A stretch of 64,000 bases of DNA from Lactuca virosa (Eukaryota > Streptophyta > Magnoliopsida > Asterales > Asteraceae): assembly GCA_928212115.1 (NCBI GenBank), contig CAKMRJ010005523.1, positions 243,004,960 through 243,068,959 on the forward strand. The letters run 5' to 3'. Within the stretch, counting starts at the first letter, position 1. Each line of letters begins with the position of its first letter. Shown here in pieces: positions 10,607-22,011 of this stretch. The notes beneath the pieces were generated by a model. It worked only from the letters and a program-made list of their open reading frames with translations. It did no database searches and had not been told where the DNA came from. A program made the translations under genes and the position numbers.

Positions 10607-10663
10607 TTCTCAAAATTTGCTTATGATTACGAAATCCCTTTTCATAATTCGAATTTTGAGAAC
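10607..10663 (+). other. Second conserved-loop hairpin in A
   Basis: Outer arms GTTCTCAAAATT and AATTTTGAGAAC are perfect 12-bp complements. The inner stem TTATGA/TCATAA closes the loop TTACGAAATCCCTTT. The arm sequence differs wholly from the hairpin at 10100 while loop and geometry are kept. The H counterpart is at 43731-43790. Confidence 0.75.
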
Positions 10664-12180
10664 ATGGCAAATAATATAATATTCTCGTGTTCTAAATTTT
10701 TCCTAATGCCTAGGGCATTAAGAGGGAAAAAGGACTAGAACCGGTTATGACTAAAGTGGTTGAGCAACTGTTAAGGACAATCTAAGGTTCACCAAAGATT
10801 GGTCGCTTAAGGAAAGTTAGAAGTATGGTAATGGAAGGACCATATTGACATTATTATGAATAGACAGGAGTCTATTAATAATGAATTGTCATATGGCAAA
10901 TATGGAATGTTTCCATATTGGGGAGTTGAAGAATAGATGAGAAAGTTAGAAACTTTTATGCAAGAAGGATGTTCAAAGGAATTTACTTTGAATTCGAGAC
11001 TTCATTTCCATGGAATTGTCTTGTAACAATCTCCAAAGGAATATTTTGTAATTGGTCAAGTCTCTGTGACTTTTGGTACCAAGACATTACAAAAAATCAT
11101 TGCATGATAGTTTAGAATCTAACACTTCCTAGCAGTGACAAGAATTTGGAATTCTTACACTTGCAGTAAGGATTTGGAATTGTGAAATGAGCATCATTGA
11201 AATGTTTTTCAATTGATCTATTTCACAAAGTAAGGACCATAGACAAACATAGTGTGCATGATTGGAGCATGGCATAACTATTGTTTAGACAAACATAGTG
11301 TGCATGCTTGGAGCATGACATGAATATGTTTTTAATTCAAGTATTAAGTTGATTATTCGAAACATTATACAATGAATAATGAGTAATCAATACAGGACTC
11401 AAAAGTTTTTGGGCCATATAGGATTAGTATTATTCTTGTGTTTCACTTTGCATGTTTTGACTTCCTGAATAACTAGTTTATTCAAACCATCCACAACCGA
11501 TCATACTTTGGAAGTAGGTATTGAGGCAAGACTTTCATGAATGGGTCTATAGTTTGTCTAGGACAAAGTGGCTACAGTGTTCATGAGTGCTCCTGGAATA
11601 AGATTCGAGTATTGGATTCAACCCACACTCATTTGAATCACTTCATGGATTTTATCACGAGTGATCATGAGATGATAATATCTTATATTCTTCAAACGGA
11701 GACATGTGAGTTGTAGTTGCAAGTCGGTTGCACATTGACATATGTAAACGCACCAGTAACTTGGTTGTTATAAAACATATTGTTGTGTGTAAGTTGATGA
11801 GTAAGTATAAGCGAGCATTAGGGTCGAAGTTTATCCATTCCTTTTACCCTTGGAGGGATAAAAGCGATATTTGTGGGCCCCTCGATGATTTAGTGATGAC
11901 ACCCCTAAGTGCTTGGCCAAGCCTGGATTGATTTGATTTGTTCAATTAGTCAGTCGTCATAAATTGGAAATCGGGAAACAACAGATGGACAGAGAGAATG
12001 ATTATAATCCATGTCTCAGTCCATATGATATCTAGAATGGAGGAATATATGATCCCTTATCTAATGGACACGTCATTTGACTAGGTCAGAGTTCGACAGC
12101 GGCTTTAAGAGCTACGATTGCTAGTCGGGATCTTGGATTCATACTTGAATAATAGTTTTAGACTTATCCAAGTAGGAGAC

Positions 12181-12966
12181 TGTTGGATTAGATGTCTTAG
12201 CCCATAACTATTATCGGTATGTACTCGACCCGAGAGTAGCATGGTCCATTTGGGTTTCATGGCATCGGAACAATTGGATAGGCAAATGAGAAAAGGTTAT
12301 TTATGATTTATATTAATATATTATAAGTTCTAATATATTAATATGAAATCATATTATTTAATTAGTATTGATCAAGAATTAATTTGGAATTAATTTTGTG
12401 GTCAAAAGAGACTAATTAAATATATGGGGATGTAAATCATTCATTCTTATATATGTGGGCTTGTGATCCATAGTCCTTCATGTTGGGCTTAACCCATGTG
12501 GTAACCCATGGATACTCCATGGAGGTTAAAACCCATGGATCATGAAGGAAATGGAAAGTCATGCACATTAGGGTTTACATGGTGTAACCCTAAATGAGCC
12601 ACAATATATAAAGGCCCCCATGGTTCATGAAATGAGACTAGTGGAGACACAAAGAGGGCAAAGTCGATTTCATAGAGTGAACCAAGTAACCTCTTCTCAA
12701 GTTATTCCAATTGTTGGTGGTGTTGTGTGATTCCATTTGAGGTGCAACATTTGGGGCACTAAGCTCTTAAAGGTTCAAGACTTCAAGCTCCATCAAAAGG
12801 TATGTCATCCAACTAGACTTTTGTAGTATAGATACTCCATTGCATGCTAGTTAGGATGATGCTTTGGAATTTTGAATGTATGTATGTATAATAGAGAAAA
12901 CATAGATCCAAAGCACATAGGGTTGCATGTACACCATAGGAGTTTTAGAATGCTCTAAACCCATCA
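12181..12966 (+). repeat. 3' LTR of element A
   Basis: A 786-bp LTR starting TGTTGGATTAGATG and ending AAACCCATCA. It is preceded by the PPT-like AAGTAGGAGAC. It is clearly related to the LTRs of G and H (same start, AT-rich block, CTCCATGG segment, end) but more divergent from G than H is. AACTC (12967-12971) would be the right target duplication; its partner lies outside the window. Confidence 0.9.
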
Positions 12967-13827
12967 AACTCACCAACTCGCCAAGTTCACTCAGAATCCA
13001 GAAAGCGGAAAAAACCTTATCCAACTTGCCGAGTTGGCTAAGCAACTCGTCGAGTTCCTTCAGCCCTTTTCTCATTCAGACGCTTTCAAGCAAACCCAAG
13101 GCTCCAAACTGTAGATCTAGCCCCCTAGGGTGTAGTTATCACGTAAAGTTGCCAACTTTACGTGCATGGAAGGCCTCAAGAGGCAAAAGCACCCATAATT
13201 AAGATTAGGAAGAGGTTTAGGGCATTGAGAAGGGCCAAGACTAGATAAAGTTGACAGCTTTATGTCCATGGGGCCTAGAGGAGTCCAGATCTGAGACCAT
13301 GTCCTCATGACAAGCTCAAACCCGAGAATGACTCCATTTTGCTCCAATAATGACCATATACGTTCATAAGAGGAGATCTAAGAAATGGAAAGCCAAGGTA
13401 AAGACTTTTTACCTCCAAATGGTTGCTAACACAAAGTAGATGTCGGATCTACTGCTTCTCCCTTTGCTCCAACCTCTTCAAGCTCCAAGTTCCTTCACAA
13501 CCACACCAAAATCACACTCCAAGGCTCTCACACACACTCAAGAAGGTATAAGGCTCGAAATAAGGTTTATCTGGACAGTAAAGTAATAAGGCAGGTCGGT
13601 GAGGGGACTTAAGGTCCTTTAAATAGGGTGCAAACCCTAAAAATTAGGGTTTTCATGCACAGCCTCAACTCGTCGAGTTAGAGTCCTCCAACTCGTCGAG
13701 TAGGTTCCATAAACCACGTGGCCTGATCATTTTCTACACGACGAGTTGGGGCCTCCAACTCGTCGAGTAGGCCTTAAATGACGTATAAAAATTCTTGAAA
13801 TTCATACCTGAAAATTGGGATGTTACA
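12967..13827 (-). repeat. Partial 3' LTR of B, cut by insertion of A
   Basis: The minus strand starts TGTAACATCCCAATTTTC at 13827, next to the purine tract AAGTGGGGGAGAGT. The stretch contains several ACTCGTCGAGT-type palindromes (12970-13060, 13667-13770). 13489-13827 matches the right half of the 5' LTR (21660-22011), but 12967-13488 has no counterpart there, so the 5' LTR has lost that part or the two have rearranged. The remainder of this LTR should lie left of the window. Confidence 0.75.
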
Positions 13828-13844
13828 ACTCTCCCCCACTTGAA

Positions 13845-15108
13845 CTAGACTTCGTCCTCGAAGTCTGCTGTGGTGAACAACTCCGGATAATGCTCCCGCA
13901 TCTCGGCCTCTAGCTCCCAAGTCCACTCGGATCCCTTCTGATGCTGCCGCTGTACCTTCACCAAAGGTACTTCCTTGTTCCTCAAGACCTTCAGCTTTCT
14001 ATCCAATATAGCTATGGGTCTCTCGACATAGTTCAGGTGCTCGTCCACCTGAATGTCATCCAACGACATGACCGCATCCTCGTCTAATATGCACTTCCAC
14101 AACTGTGAAACGTGGAAAGTGCTGTGAATCTGACTGAGCTCCTCCGGAAGATCCAGTCTATACACCACCTTGCCAACCTGGCAATAATCCTGAATGGCCT
14201 GATGTATCAGGGACCCAACTTTCCCCTCTTCTTAAAATGGTTCACACCATGTCACCGACCTGAAACTCCAACTCAAATCGGCGCCGGTCGGTGTAGCTCT
14301 TCTTCCGACTCTGAGCAGTCTGCAACCGCTGCCTGATCTGCTGTATCATCTCGGTAGTCTGCAGGACTACCTCGGTCTGAACCATTACCCTGTGACCAAC
14401 CTCACCCCAACTGACGGGGGTACGACATCTCCATTCATCCAACAGCTCAAAAGGCAGAGAACCTACACTGGAGTCATAGCTGTTGTTGTAGGAGAACTCT
14501 ACAAGGGGTAGATAGGAGTCCCAGCTCCCATCAAAGTCAATAACATAGGCATGTAACATATCCTCGAGGGTCTGTGTGGTCCGCTCACTCTGATCGTCTG
14601 TCTGCGGATGGTATACGGTGCTAAAATGTAGTCTCGTGCCCAGTTCTTCATGGAACTTCTGCCAGAAATGGGAGGTGAATCGTACATCATGGTCTGAGAC
14701 AATAGAGACCGGCACCCCATGGCGAGCAACGATCTGACGGATATATACATCGGCCAACTTCTCGGCCGATGAACTCTCCTGAATGGCCAGGAAATGGGCG
14801 CTCTTGGTCAATCGATCCACGATGACCCATATAGCATCATATCTCTTCGCCGTCCTCGGCAACTTGGTGATAAAGTCCATCGTGATCTACTCCCATTTCC
14901 ACATGGGAACCTCCAGAGGCTGCAGCTTGCCATGCGGCCTCTGGTGCTCGACCTTGACCATCCTGCAGGTCAAACACCTCTCGACGTACCAAGCGATCTC
15001 CCTCTTCATGAACGGCCACCAGTAACTCAAACTCAGATCCCGGTACATTTTGGTGGCCCCCGGGTGAATAGAGAAGCGAGACTTATGAGCCTCCTCCAGT
15101 ACAATCTG
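13845..15108 (-). pseudogene. pol: Gypsy integrase core, GPY/F module and chromodomain-like tail of B
   Basis: The minus strand encodes the integrase zinc finger (CLTC near 14965), then the catalytic core: MDFITKLPRTAKRYDAIW with the first Asp, VSIVSDHDVRF with the second, and DDQSERTTQTLEDML with the Glu. The C-terminal part LPEELSQIHSTFHVSQL is the GPY/F-type module, and ERPIAILDRKLKVLRNKEV up to the end at 13845 resembles the chromodomain of Tekay-type chromoviruses, which directs insertion to heterochromatin. A stop separates the zinc finger from the core and a frame break lies near 14240. The N-terminal end is displaced 1.7 kb away by solo LTR J. Confidence 0.85.
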
Positions 15109-16797
15109 TGTAACATCCCGACTCCCAGGTGCTTTATTTATTTATTTAACGAGTGACTCGACGAGTTGGGTGTTCGAATCATCGAGTACAGTTGGTTTGA
15201 GCACGTGGGTTTAAAGACCGACTCGACGAGTCAGGGAGCCGACTCGCCGAGTTGGCGCTGTGAGATGAAGCCCTAAATCCCCGGGTTTGGGGCCTATTTA
15301 AGAGAACTTATGTTCTTATTTGCGCCTCACCAGTTGCCTAGCCTCCCTGTGTGAAACCTTAAACGAGCGTAGTGAGCTAAGAGAGTCTCAAAGCTAATCT
15401 TGAGGAATTTTAGTGCATCTTTTGAGGAGAAGAGGAGTTTGTCCAGCAAGGAACAAGGAGGAACTGTGGGATCCAGGGCCAAGTCGTCCAAAGCTTCAAG
15501 TGGAAGGTAAAAAGCATGCACCTTTCTCATTTAATTGGTTAGATCTCATGGTTATGGAAGATTAGGGTTTCTACCACATTTTAATTGGGACTTCGAGCAT
15601 ACTGAGTTATCATGAGGTTTAGACCTCAGATCTGGACCTTGTGAGGTCCCTAAAGTCCAAAGGTCCCAACTTTATTCATCCATATGAGGGTTATTGTGCT
15701 TAACACTCTGTGAGAACATGTATTGGTATTTTGGAGCAAAAGTACCATGCATGAACATAAAGATCGAAGCTTAATGTAACAATCGAGTCATGGGATGCTA
15801 GATCTAGTGTTTGGAGCGATAGATCTACTTGAAAACGTCTGAATGAAAAATCAGATTGAAGGGACTTGCCGAGTCTATGAACTGACTCGACAAGGCGGTT
15901 AGGGTTTGTCCCGATGAGCTTGATCATGCGATAACTCACCGAATTGGAGGTCAACTCGTCGAGCTGAGCTGGACTTTCATGAGACTTCTGAGGAAAACGA
16001 GTGGACTCGACGAGTCACATAGATGTACTCGGCGAGTCGGTTCAAACATGGACTGCTGACTCGGGCGTTGACTTCTATTGACTTTAGGGTTTTGGTCAAG
16101 ACAGGGTTAAAAGAGCCATAGAGGGGTAAAATGGTCTTTTACCCATTCCAAGAGTTTGACAGAAAGAGAATAACCTTGATTTATTTAAGAGTTGTGAATA
16201 GAGTATTAATTAGAGATAATTATCCTATGTGTTAGGCGGAGGCTAGTTCGAGATTCGTGTACGAGGTTATTACTTGCTTGTTTACGAGGTGAGTCTTCTC
16301 ACTATACTTCACCTAGAGTGGTAATCATTGTGTGACCGGTGGGTCTTATGTGCTTATATTGAGTATTGTGATATCATGCATTATGTCTTTGTGATTTGTT
16401 TATGTGTATTATTCTGAGCTTATTGAGTTAGGACCGGAGGGTCCACCCGAGTTACGGGACCGGAGGGTCCCACTGAGACACATTGACCGGAGGGTCTTAT
16501 TCGAGCAAAGCCATGAGAGGATAATGAGTTATGAGTGGTATTTTGGGGAAATCACTAAGCTTCGTGCTTACCATGTTATGTGATATGTGTTTCACGTACT
16601 TCTCAGGACCGCGGGAAGGCGCCGGTTTGATTGTACACCACTTGAGATGGAGTTTATGTTTTGAGGATCCTGGGTTATTAATTAAACAATTATGGAGTTG
16701 CGTTTGTAAATTAAATAAATGGGATTTTTGTGAAATGTGTTATAAGAATTATGTGATTATAAAATGCAACATTTGTTTGAAAATTTACGGTGTTACA
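15109..16797 (+). mobile_element. Solo LTR J inside the integrase of B
   Basis: A 1689-bp sequence bounded by TGTAACATCCCGAC and GGTGTTACA, flanked by ATCTG (15104-15108) and ATTTG (16798-16802), a 5-bp target duplication with one mutation. There is no PBS, PPT or coding sequence, so it is a solo LTR left by LTR-LTR recombination. It lies in plus orientation, judged from the CACTAAGC module at 16542-16600 that follows a short array of GACCGGAGGGTC repeats (16430-16500). Palindromes of ACTCGACGAGT type occur near 15160, 15215-15255 and 15955-16040. Confidence 0.9.
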
Positions 16798-16802
16798 ATT
16801 TG

Positions 16803-17540
16803 TCTGACCCCACCAAACATCGGAACCCATACCCGACCACAACGGGTCAACAATCCCCGACTATCCTGCACAAATCGGGTAATCTCGCCCCTGATCCTCT
16901 CAAGCTTCCAGTTCTCTTGCCTCACACCCTCATCCTGAGCTTCCCTAATCAAGCTCACGAGTGGAGAATCCACAAATATCCTCATACATGCCGCTGGAAT
17001 AGAAGATCCAGCCGACTTGCGGCTCTGGGCATCCGCCACAACATTCGATTCATCCGGATGGTAAAGGATCTCGCAGTCATAATCCTTAACTACGTCCAGC
17101 CACATGTGCTGCCTCATGTTCATGTTCGGCTGATCCATGATGTGTCTCAAACTCTTGTGATCCATTTATATGGTATAGCGGACCCCGTAGAGGTAATGTC
17201 TCCAGATCTTGAGAGCGAACACCACCACTCCCAACTCCAGATCATGTGTGGGATATCTCGACTCATGCGGCTTTAGCTGCCGCGAAGCATAGGCTATCAC
17301 CCATCCCCTCTGCATGAGGACTGCTCCCAATCCGATGATCGATGCATCACAGAACACCACAAAATCCTCAACTCCCTCAGGGAGTGTCAAAACTGGCGCC
17401 TTGCAGAGTCGCTGTCTCAGAGTCTCGAATGCAGTCTGCTGCTCAGGGCCCCACCAGAAATCCACCCCCTTCCGCGTCAGACGAGTGAGGGGTACTGTAA
17501 TATTGGAGAAATCCTATATGAATCTCCGGTAGTACCCTGC
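16803..17540 (-). pseudogene. pol: Gypsy RNase H and linker of B
   Basis: The minus strand reads WWGPEQQTAFETLRQRLC, then FVVFCDASIIGLGAVLMQ with the first RNase H Asp, ASRQLKPHESRYPTHDLELG, and IWRHYLYGVRYTI followed by a stop and MDHKSLRHIMDQ. The tethering linker continues as CEILYHPDESNVVADAQSRK to GRVWVPMFGGVRQ, where J is inserted. The glycine-rich GLGAVLMQ and the DHKSL motif are characteristic of Gypsy RNase H. One stop (near 17165) and a frame break near 17466 disrupt it. Confidence 0.85.
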
Positions 17541-18413
17541 CAATCCCAAAAAGCTCCTGATATCCTAGGGAGATTTTGGAACCTCCCACTTTATAACCGC
17601 CTCGATCTTGGCCGGATCGACCAAAATCCCCTCCTGGTTAACGAGGTGTCCAAGGAACTGAACCTCTCGTAACCAAAACTCGCACTTCGAGAGCTTGGCA
17701 TAAAGCCATTCTCGCCTCAGAACTCCCAAAAGCTCGCGAAGATGCTCCTCATGCTGCTCTATGGTCTTGGAATACACCAAGATATCATCTATGAACACGA
17801 TGACTGAGCGATCGAGCATCGGTCGGCATACCCGATTCATCAGGTCCATAAATACTGCTGACGCGTTGGTGAGCCCAAATGGCATCACCACGAATTCGTA
17901 ATATCCATAACGATTCCGAAACGCGGTCTTCTCCACGTCCTCCTCCCTAACCTTGACCTGATGGTACCCGGACCTCAAGTCTATCTTGGAGAACCAAGAT
18001 GCTCCCTGTAGCTGATCAAAGAGATCATCAATCTCTGGAAGTGGATAACTGTTCTTCGCCGTCAATTTGTTCAACTCCTAGTAATCGATTCACATCCGGT
18101 GTGAACCATGCTTCTTCTTGACGAAGAGAATCGGCACTCCCCACGGAGAACTGCTCGGACGAATGAACTGCTTGCCTAGCAGCTCCTGTAGTTGAGATGA
18201 CAGCTTCTGCATCTCAGGTGGTGCCAATCGGTATGACGCCATGGCGATAGGGGCCGCACCTGGCACAAGGTCGATCCTGAACTCGACCTGCCTCTTCGGA
18301 GGCACTCCGGGTAACTCCTCCGGAAACACATCAGCAAACTCTCAGACGACTGGAACCTCTGAAACTGAGACCTGATCCACAACCCGCGTATCCACCACAT
18401 ACACCAAATAACC
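17541..18413 (-). pseudogene. pol: Gypsy reverse transcriptase of B
   Basis: The minus strand reads FPEELPGVPPKRQVEFRIDL, PSSSPWGVPILFVKKKHGS, a stop, then KIDLRSGYHQVKVREEDVEK, FVVMPFGLTNASAVFMDLMN and VIVFIDDILVYSK, the [YF]xDD catalytic motif, then FLGHLVNQEGILVDPAKIEA. These are consecutive Gypsy RT blocks in the correct order. Stops near 18088 and 18342 break translation. Element C (54961-56500) encodes a close relative. Confidence 0.9.
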
Positions 18414-18840
18414 CGCACACCCGTGCTGAATGTACTGTCGAGCCCTGGCGGCTGAGCAAAAACCTGAACCCAACCTGGTGCCCTCGCCGTAGATAACCAT
18501 TTCTCCCCTACTTGGGGTTTGAACTACCACCCGCTGGCCCTCGCAATCGATCATGGCACCGAAACGCTCAGCCAGTCCATACCCATAATCACACATACAT
18601 CCCCCATGGGAATCAAAATCAAGTCTATCGGGAAGGGTACCCCGAAGATCTCCAAAACGTAACCCTGATAGACTGAAGAAGCATAAATCTCGTGTTCGTT
18701 GGCGATATAGACTCGCAACGGACACTTTAGCTCTCCTACAGGCGAACCGAACTCCCTACTGAACGATCGAGAGACAAATGACCGACTCGCCCCGGAGTCA
18801 AATAATACCAACGCAGGTAAGGAGTTCACTAAAAACGTAC
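18414..18840 (-). pseudogene. pol: Gypsy aspartic protease of B
   Basis: The minus strand encodes ALVLFDSGASRSFVSRSF, the D-S-G-A active site of retropepsin-like proteases in Gypsy elements, and VIMGMDWLSV, the second conserved block. The frame then shifts near 18550-18600 into GAMIDCEGQRVVVQTPSRGE. The protease matures the polyprotein. It is joined to gag across a short segment that has the look of an intron (18841-18906). Confidence 0.85.
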
Positions 18841-18906
18841 CTAACATAGGTACAACACATAAGCACAAAACATATATAATTAATAAGATAAATGATAGAA
18901 ACATAC
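18841..18906 (-). other. Candidate 66-nt intron between gag and protease of B
   Basis: On the minus strand the segment begins GTATGTTTCTATC and ends CCTATGTTAG. It is T-rich and sits between the conserved zinc-knuckle/linker and protease. Its length is a multiple of three and it has no stop, so the frame is open with or without it; unspliced it would add 22 mostly hydrophobic residues. Element C has a 68-nt equivalent at the same place with the same borders. Splicing is inferred only from border sequence and composition. Confidence 0.45.
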
Positions 18907-20118
18907 CAGCCACTACATCCGGTGCTGTCCTGGCCTCCTCGGCCGTAAGTTGGAAAGCGCGTCCCCGATCCTTCGGGGGCTCTTCTCTACCCTGACCCCC
19001 GTCAGTAATCCTCAGTGTAGCCGGCGTTGGAGCCTATGCCGGCCTGGAAGCTAGTAGGGGACACTGGGCCTTCATATGGCCCACCTGCTCACAATGGTAA
19101 CAAAGTCTGACCCCAGAAGATGGAGTCTGCTGCCTACAATCCCTAGCAATATGGCCCTGCTTGCCACACTTGTGGCACCCTGAAGAAGATCGACAAACCC
19201 CATCATGCACCCTGCCGCACTTCCCACAAGTGCGACCCTTCTGACTCCCCTTCCTGGAGTCAGCGACCCTAAATCGTTTCGGCGCAGGCTGTGACTACAT
19301 TGGGGACTGCCTCTGCTCTCTCAACTGCAACTTAATCTCAAGCTCACGCCACCTAGCGGCATCCTGTAACTCCAACAATGTATCACAACGTTGGGTAGCA
19401 ACAAACTGTCTGATGTCAGTCTTGAGCATGCTCTGATAACGAGTCATCTGAGCCTGCCTGGACGCAAACTCTGGGCAAAACATCGCCCTATCGGTGAACA
19501 CGTGGGTGATCTCCGTCACCGACTCCATACCCTGTCTCATCTCCAAAAATCTTGTGCCAGCCGCTCTTGCTCAACCCCTGGAATGTAGCGAGCGTGAAAC
19601 ATCTCCCTGAACTGATCCCAAGTAACCACAACTCTCTACTCATCAGAATACGACCCTGTCATCAATCTCCACCAGTCCTTTGCTTCGGACCTCAGTAGGT
19701 TCAGAGCACACCTGACCTTCTGGTCAGTAGGACATGAGCATGTGAAGAAGCATCCCTCCACGTCAGATAGCCACCTCATGGCTACGATCGGGTCCTGAAC
19801 CCCATCGAAGGCCGGGGGCTTTGTGTGATCGAAGTCCCGGTACTGAAAGGCCCGACCTGCCCCCGCACCTGCAGCCGTCACGGATACGGAGGCTGGAGTA
19901 GCAGCTATCTCAACAATGGCTGCGTATCTGTCATCAAGGTACTCCATCATCGCGGTCTTGATATACCCGAACATCTCCGGAATCTGACCCCAGACTATCT
20001 CAATCACCTCCTCCCGGATGATCTCCCTGACGCGATCCTTTGTCAATGCTGGCCTATCCTGGCTGCCAGCTCCTGATCCTGACCCGGATCCAGCCTCAAA
20101 TCATCTCGTAACCACCAT
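18907..20118 (-). pseudogene. gag: Gypsy Gag with zinc knuckles (B)
   Basis: The likely start is ATG at 20118-20116 (same position as in C), followed within a few codons by a stop. The body reads TKDRVREIIREEVIEIVWGQ, then DHTKPPAFDGVQDPIVAMRW, ALNLLRSEAKDWWRLM and, after an in-frame stop near 19636, FREMFHARYIPGVEQERLAQ: the retrotransposon gag capsid fold. Towards the end cysteine/histidine knuckles are visible: CHKCGKQGHIARDC and CYHCEQVGHMKAQC (about 19065-19180). Frame breaks exist near 19545 and 19265. Gag forms the particle and binds RNA. Confidence 0.85.
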
Positions 20119-20884
20119 ACTGAAAATATACCAGGAAGATATCAAATATTCCATATAATAACGGGGAACCAACTCCCGACAAATCCCTAGAGGTTGTGAC
20201 TTCCTTGCTACGCGTATGGGTCCTGTGCTTTCAGTAGTACGGTCCCATACTACCTTCCAAACCTACCTATATTTGTCCCAAGTATCATCACAACACCCTA
20301 ACAATATACATAAGCATAGGCGAGTGCTCAATCCTCACTCCTAGAGGAAGGCTAAATATCTCATAACTGGTCGACTAACTCCACACAACTCATCGATGAA
20401 ACTTCCACCAACCCTGCAGCACTCGTGTGTGCTTGCGATACATAACGCTGGACCCTATAGACTTTCGAATACCTGATCCTACCCTAAGACCTTCATCAAA
20501 CAAGAACAGGAAATAAGGCCAAACCAAACATTCTCAGGCTATAAGATCTTAGTTATATACGACCGTGATGCATACACTAAGCAACTACTGTAATTATGTC
20601 AATTTCATATAAGAAGAACCCTAGGCTATCAGGCATCATATAATCAGGCAATTCTATCATGCAATTCCTGAAGATCCCTAGCCTATCACTAGCATGATGT
20701 TCTAACATATCACAATATCAAATAACAGTACGGTATTTTGGGGTCTACTTACTGGCTTCGACTGATCGTACACTCTGTATCCTCCTTTAGTATTTTGAAA
20801 ACCATTTGAAAATCATTTTGAAAATCTTTTCCTTAGTTTGAGACTGGATTCACACGAGTGTTCCTCCAATTCACTCAAACCAAG
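20119..20884 (-). other. 5' leader of B
   Basis: About 770 nt without coding frame between PBS and gag. Two conserved parts are visible. A stem-loop with TACTACTGAAAGCACAGG (about 20217-20262) recurs in the leader of C and near the 3' end of D. The conserved-loop hairpin at 20431-20575 is listed separately. Confidence 0.65.
20431..20575 (-). other. Conserved-loop hairpin, copy in leader of B
   Basis: Read on the minus strand about 310 nt after the PBS. The arm GATCTTATAG (complement of 20541-20550) pairs with CTATAGGGTC (complement of 20451-20460) over 10 bp including two G-U pairs. An inner stem GGCCTTA / TTAGGGT closes the loop TTTCCTGTTCTTGTTTG. The 3' arm keeps the motif TATTCGAAAGTCTAT seen in C. 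The distal loop is altered (GATGAAGG instead of GGTTGTGG). Confidence 0.7.
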
Positions 20885-20896
20885 GCTCTGATACCA
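20885..20896 (-). promoter_or_regulatory. Primer binding site of B (tRNA-iMet)
   Basis: The complement reads TGGTATCAGAGC, three bases inside the 5' LTR end at 20900. Confidence 0.95.
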
Positions 20897-20899
20897 ACT

Positions 20900-22011
20900 T
20901 GTAACATCCATGAAATTCATAAAAATTTAAAACTTTTTCAAGCATCCAAAAACCATTACTTATTACAAAATGTTTTCAAAATAGTTTCATATCAAAGTAT
21001 CCCAGAAATCAAAATCATAAAATTTGAGGAGGTGCACGATCAAGCCTTCGCCTTCTCGCGATCATCCGAACTACCTGAAACAAAATCAACAACTGTAAGC
21101 CCGAAGCTTAGTGAGTTCCCCCAAAATACCCACACAACAAATAACACACATATAATAATAGCATACTATGGGCCCAATCAACCATCGAGTTAAAATGCCC
21201 CAGGCCCTCAATCATCGGGTTGGAATGCCAATATACTATGGGTCCAATCATCCTCGGGTTGATATACCCTCGACCCACAACCATCGGGTTGGAATTCCCA
21301 TATACTATGAGTCCAATCATCCTCGGGATGGAATACTCTCGACCCACAACCATCGGGTTGGAATGCCCCGGTCGGTTGGCTCTCGCACAAAGCAGAAAAG
21401 CCTCAACCACCAATCAATCATGTGCACATATATCAGATAATCGCATAACAGTCTACAGACAATCAAACCGATCTACTGATCACTAAGCATAGCAACATCC
21501 TATCTACCAGGATACTGATCTGACCGATCATAACCAAATAAAAACATCCTATCTACCAGGATACCGATCTAATAGATCTCACTAATAATAAAGTAGGATA
21601 ACAATCCGAAGGGCCGGCCTTGGTGCCTTCGACCCTTGAGTAGAGTGATGAAACTCACTTCCCAAGCTCCAAGTTCCTTCACAACCACACCAAAATCACA
21701 CTCCAAGGCTCTCTCACACACTCAAGAAGGTATAAGGCTCGAACTAGGGTTTCTCTGGACTGTAAAGTGATAAGGCTGGCCGGTAAGGGGACGTAAGGTC
21801 CTTTAAAGAGGGTGCAAACCCTAAAAATTAGGGTTTTCATGCACAGTCTCAACTCGTCGAGTTGGAGTCCTCCAACTCGTCGAGTAGGTTCCATAAACCA
21901 CGCGGCCTGATCATTTTCTACACGACGAGTTGGGGCCTCCAACTCGTCGAGTAGGACTTAAATGATGTATAAAAGTTCTTTTAATTCATACCTGAAAATT
22001 GGAATGTTATA
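20900..22011 (-). repeat. 5' LTR of B
   Basis: 1112 bp, plus-strand ends TGTAACATCC and GGAATGTTATA (terminal CA mutated to TA). The conserved LTR module with CACTAAGC (complement of about 21071-21129) precedes an array of roughly 33-bp half-units with GGTTGGAATGCC (21170-21365). Paired ACTCGTCGAGT palindromes lie at 21848-21950. It is shorter than the 3' LTR would be because a segment is missing near 21655. Confidence 0.85.

Larger units (their letters stand above)
8423..12180 (+). other. Non-coding, hairpin-rich interior of A in place of pol
   Basis: Where a Copia element would have protease, integrase and RT, A has 3.76 kb with no long frame and no recognised pol motif. It aligns over its length with the interior of H (42054-45800, reverse strand), including the segment around 8480-8640 and the CCAAGTTTC...GAAACTTGG hairpin near 8822-8852. 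Strong hairpins at 10021-10155 and 10606-10663 share a loop. The end, with the purine run AAGTAGGAGA before 12181, matches that of G. The region behaves like a conserved non-coding cargo and not like decaying pol. Confidence 0.65.
1..12966 (+). mobile_element. Element A: gag-only Copia-derived LTR retrotransposon, 3' part
   Basis: The right end of a non-autonomous Copia-lineage element whose 5' LTR lies left of the window. Visible parts are a gag tail (3-539), a long non-coding interior (8423-12180) and a 3' LTR (12181-12966) preceded by a purine tract. The interior is split by the complete element G with TSD AATAC (569-573 and 8423-8427). The interior matches the interior of H (41292-48469, opposite strand), so A and H are one family. 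No pol domain is visible in about 3.8 kb downstream of gag. A appears to sit within the LTR of B, because Gypsy LTR sequence resumes right after its terminal CA. Confidence 0.85.
12967..22011 (-). mobile_element. Element B: Ty3/Gypsy chromovirus (Tekay-like), minus strand
   Basis: Reading from right to left: 5' LTR (20900-22011), PBS (20885-20896), leader, gag, protease, RT, RNase H, integrase, chromodomain-like end, PPT (13828-13845) and part of the 3' LTR (12967-13827). The order RT-RH-IN defines Gypsy, and the FHVSQL/PVAILDR type C-terminus points to the chromovirus Tekay branch. The 3' LTR is cut by insertion of A. Solo LTR J interrupts integrase. Several stops and frameshifts make it non-functional, yet every domain is readable. 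Confidence 0.9.
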
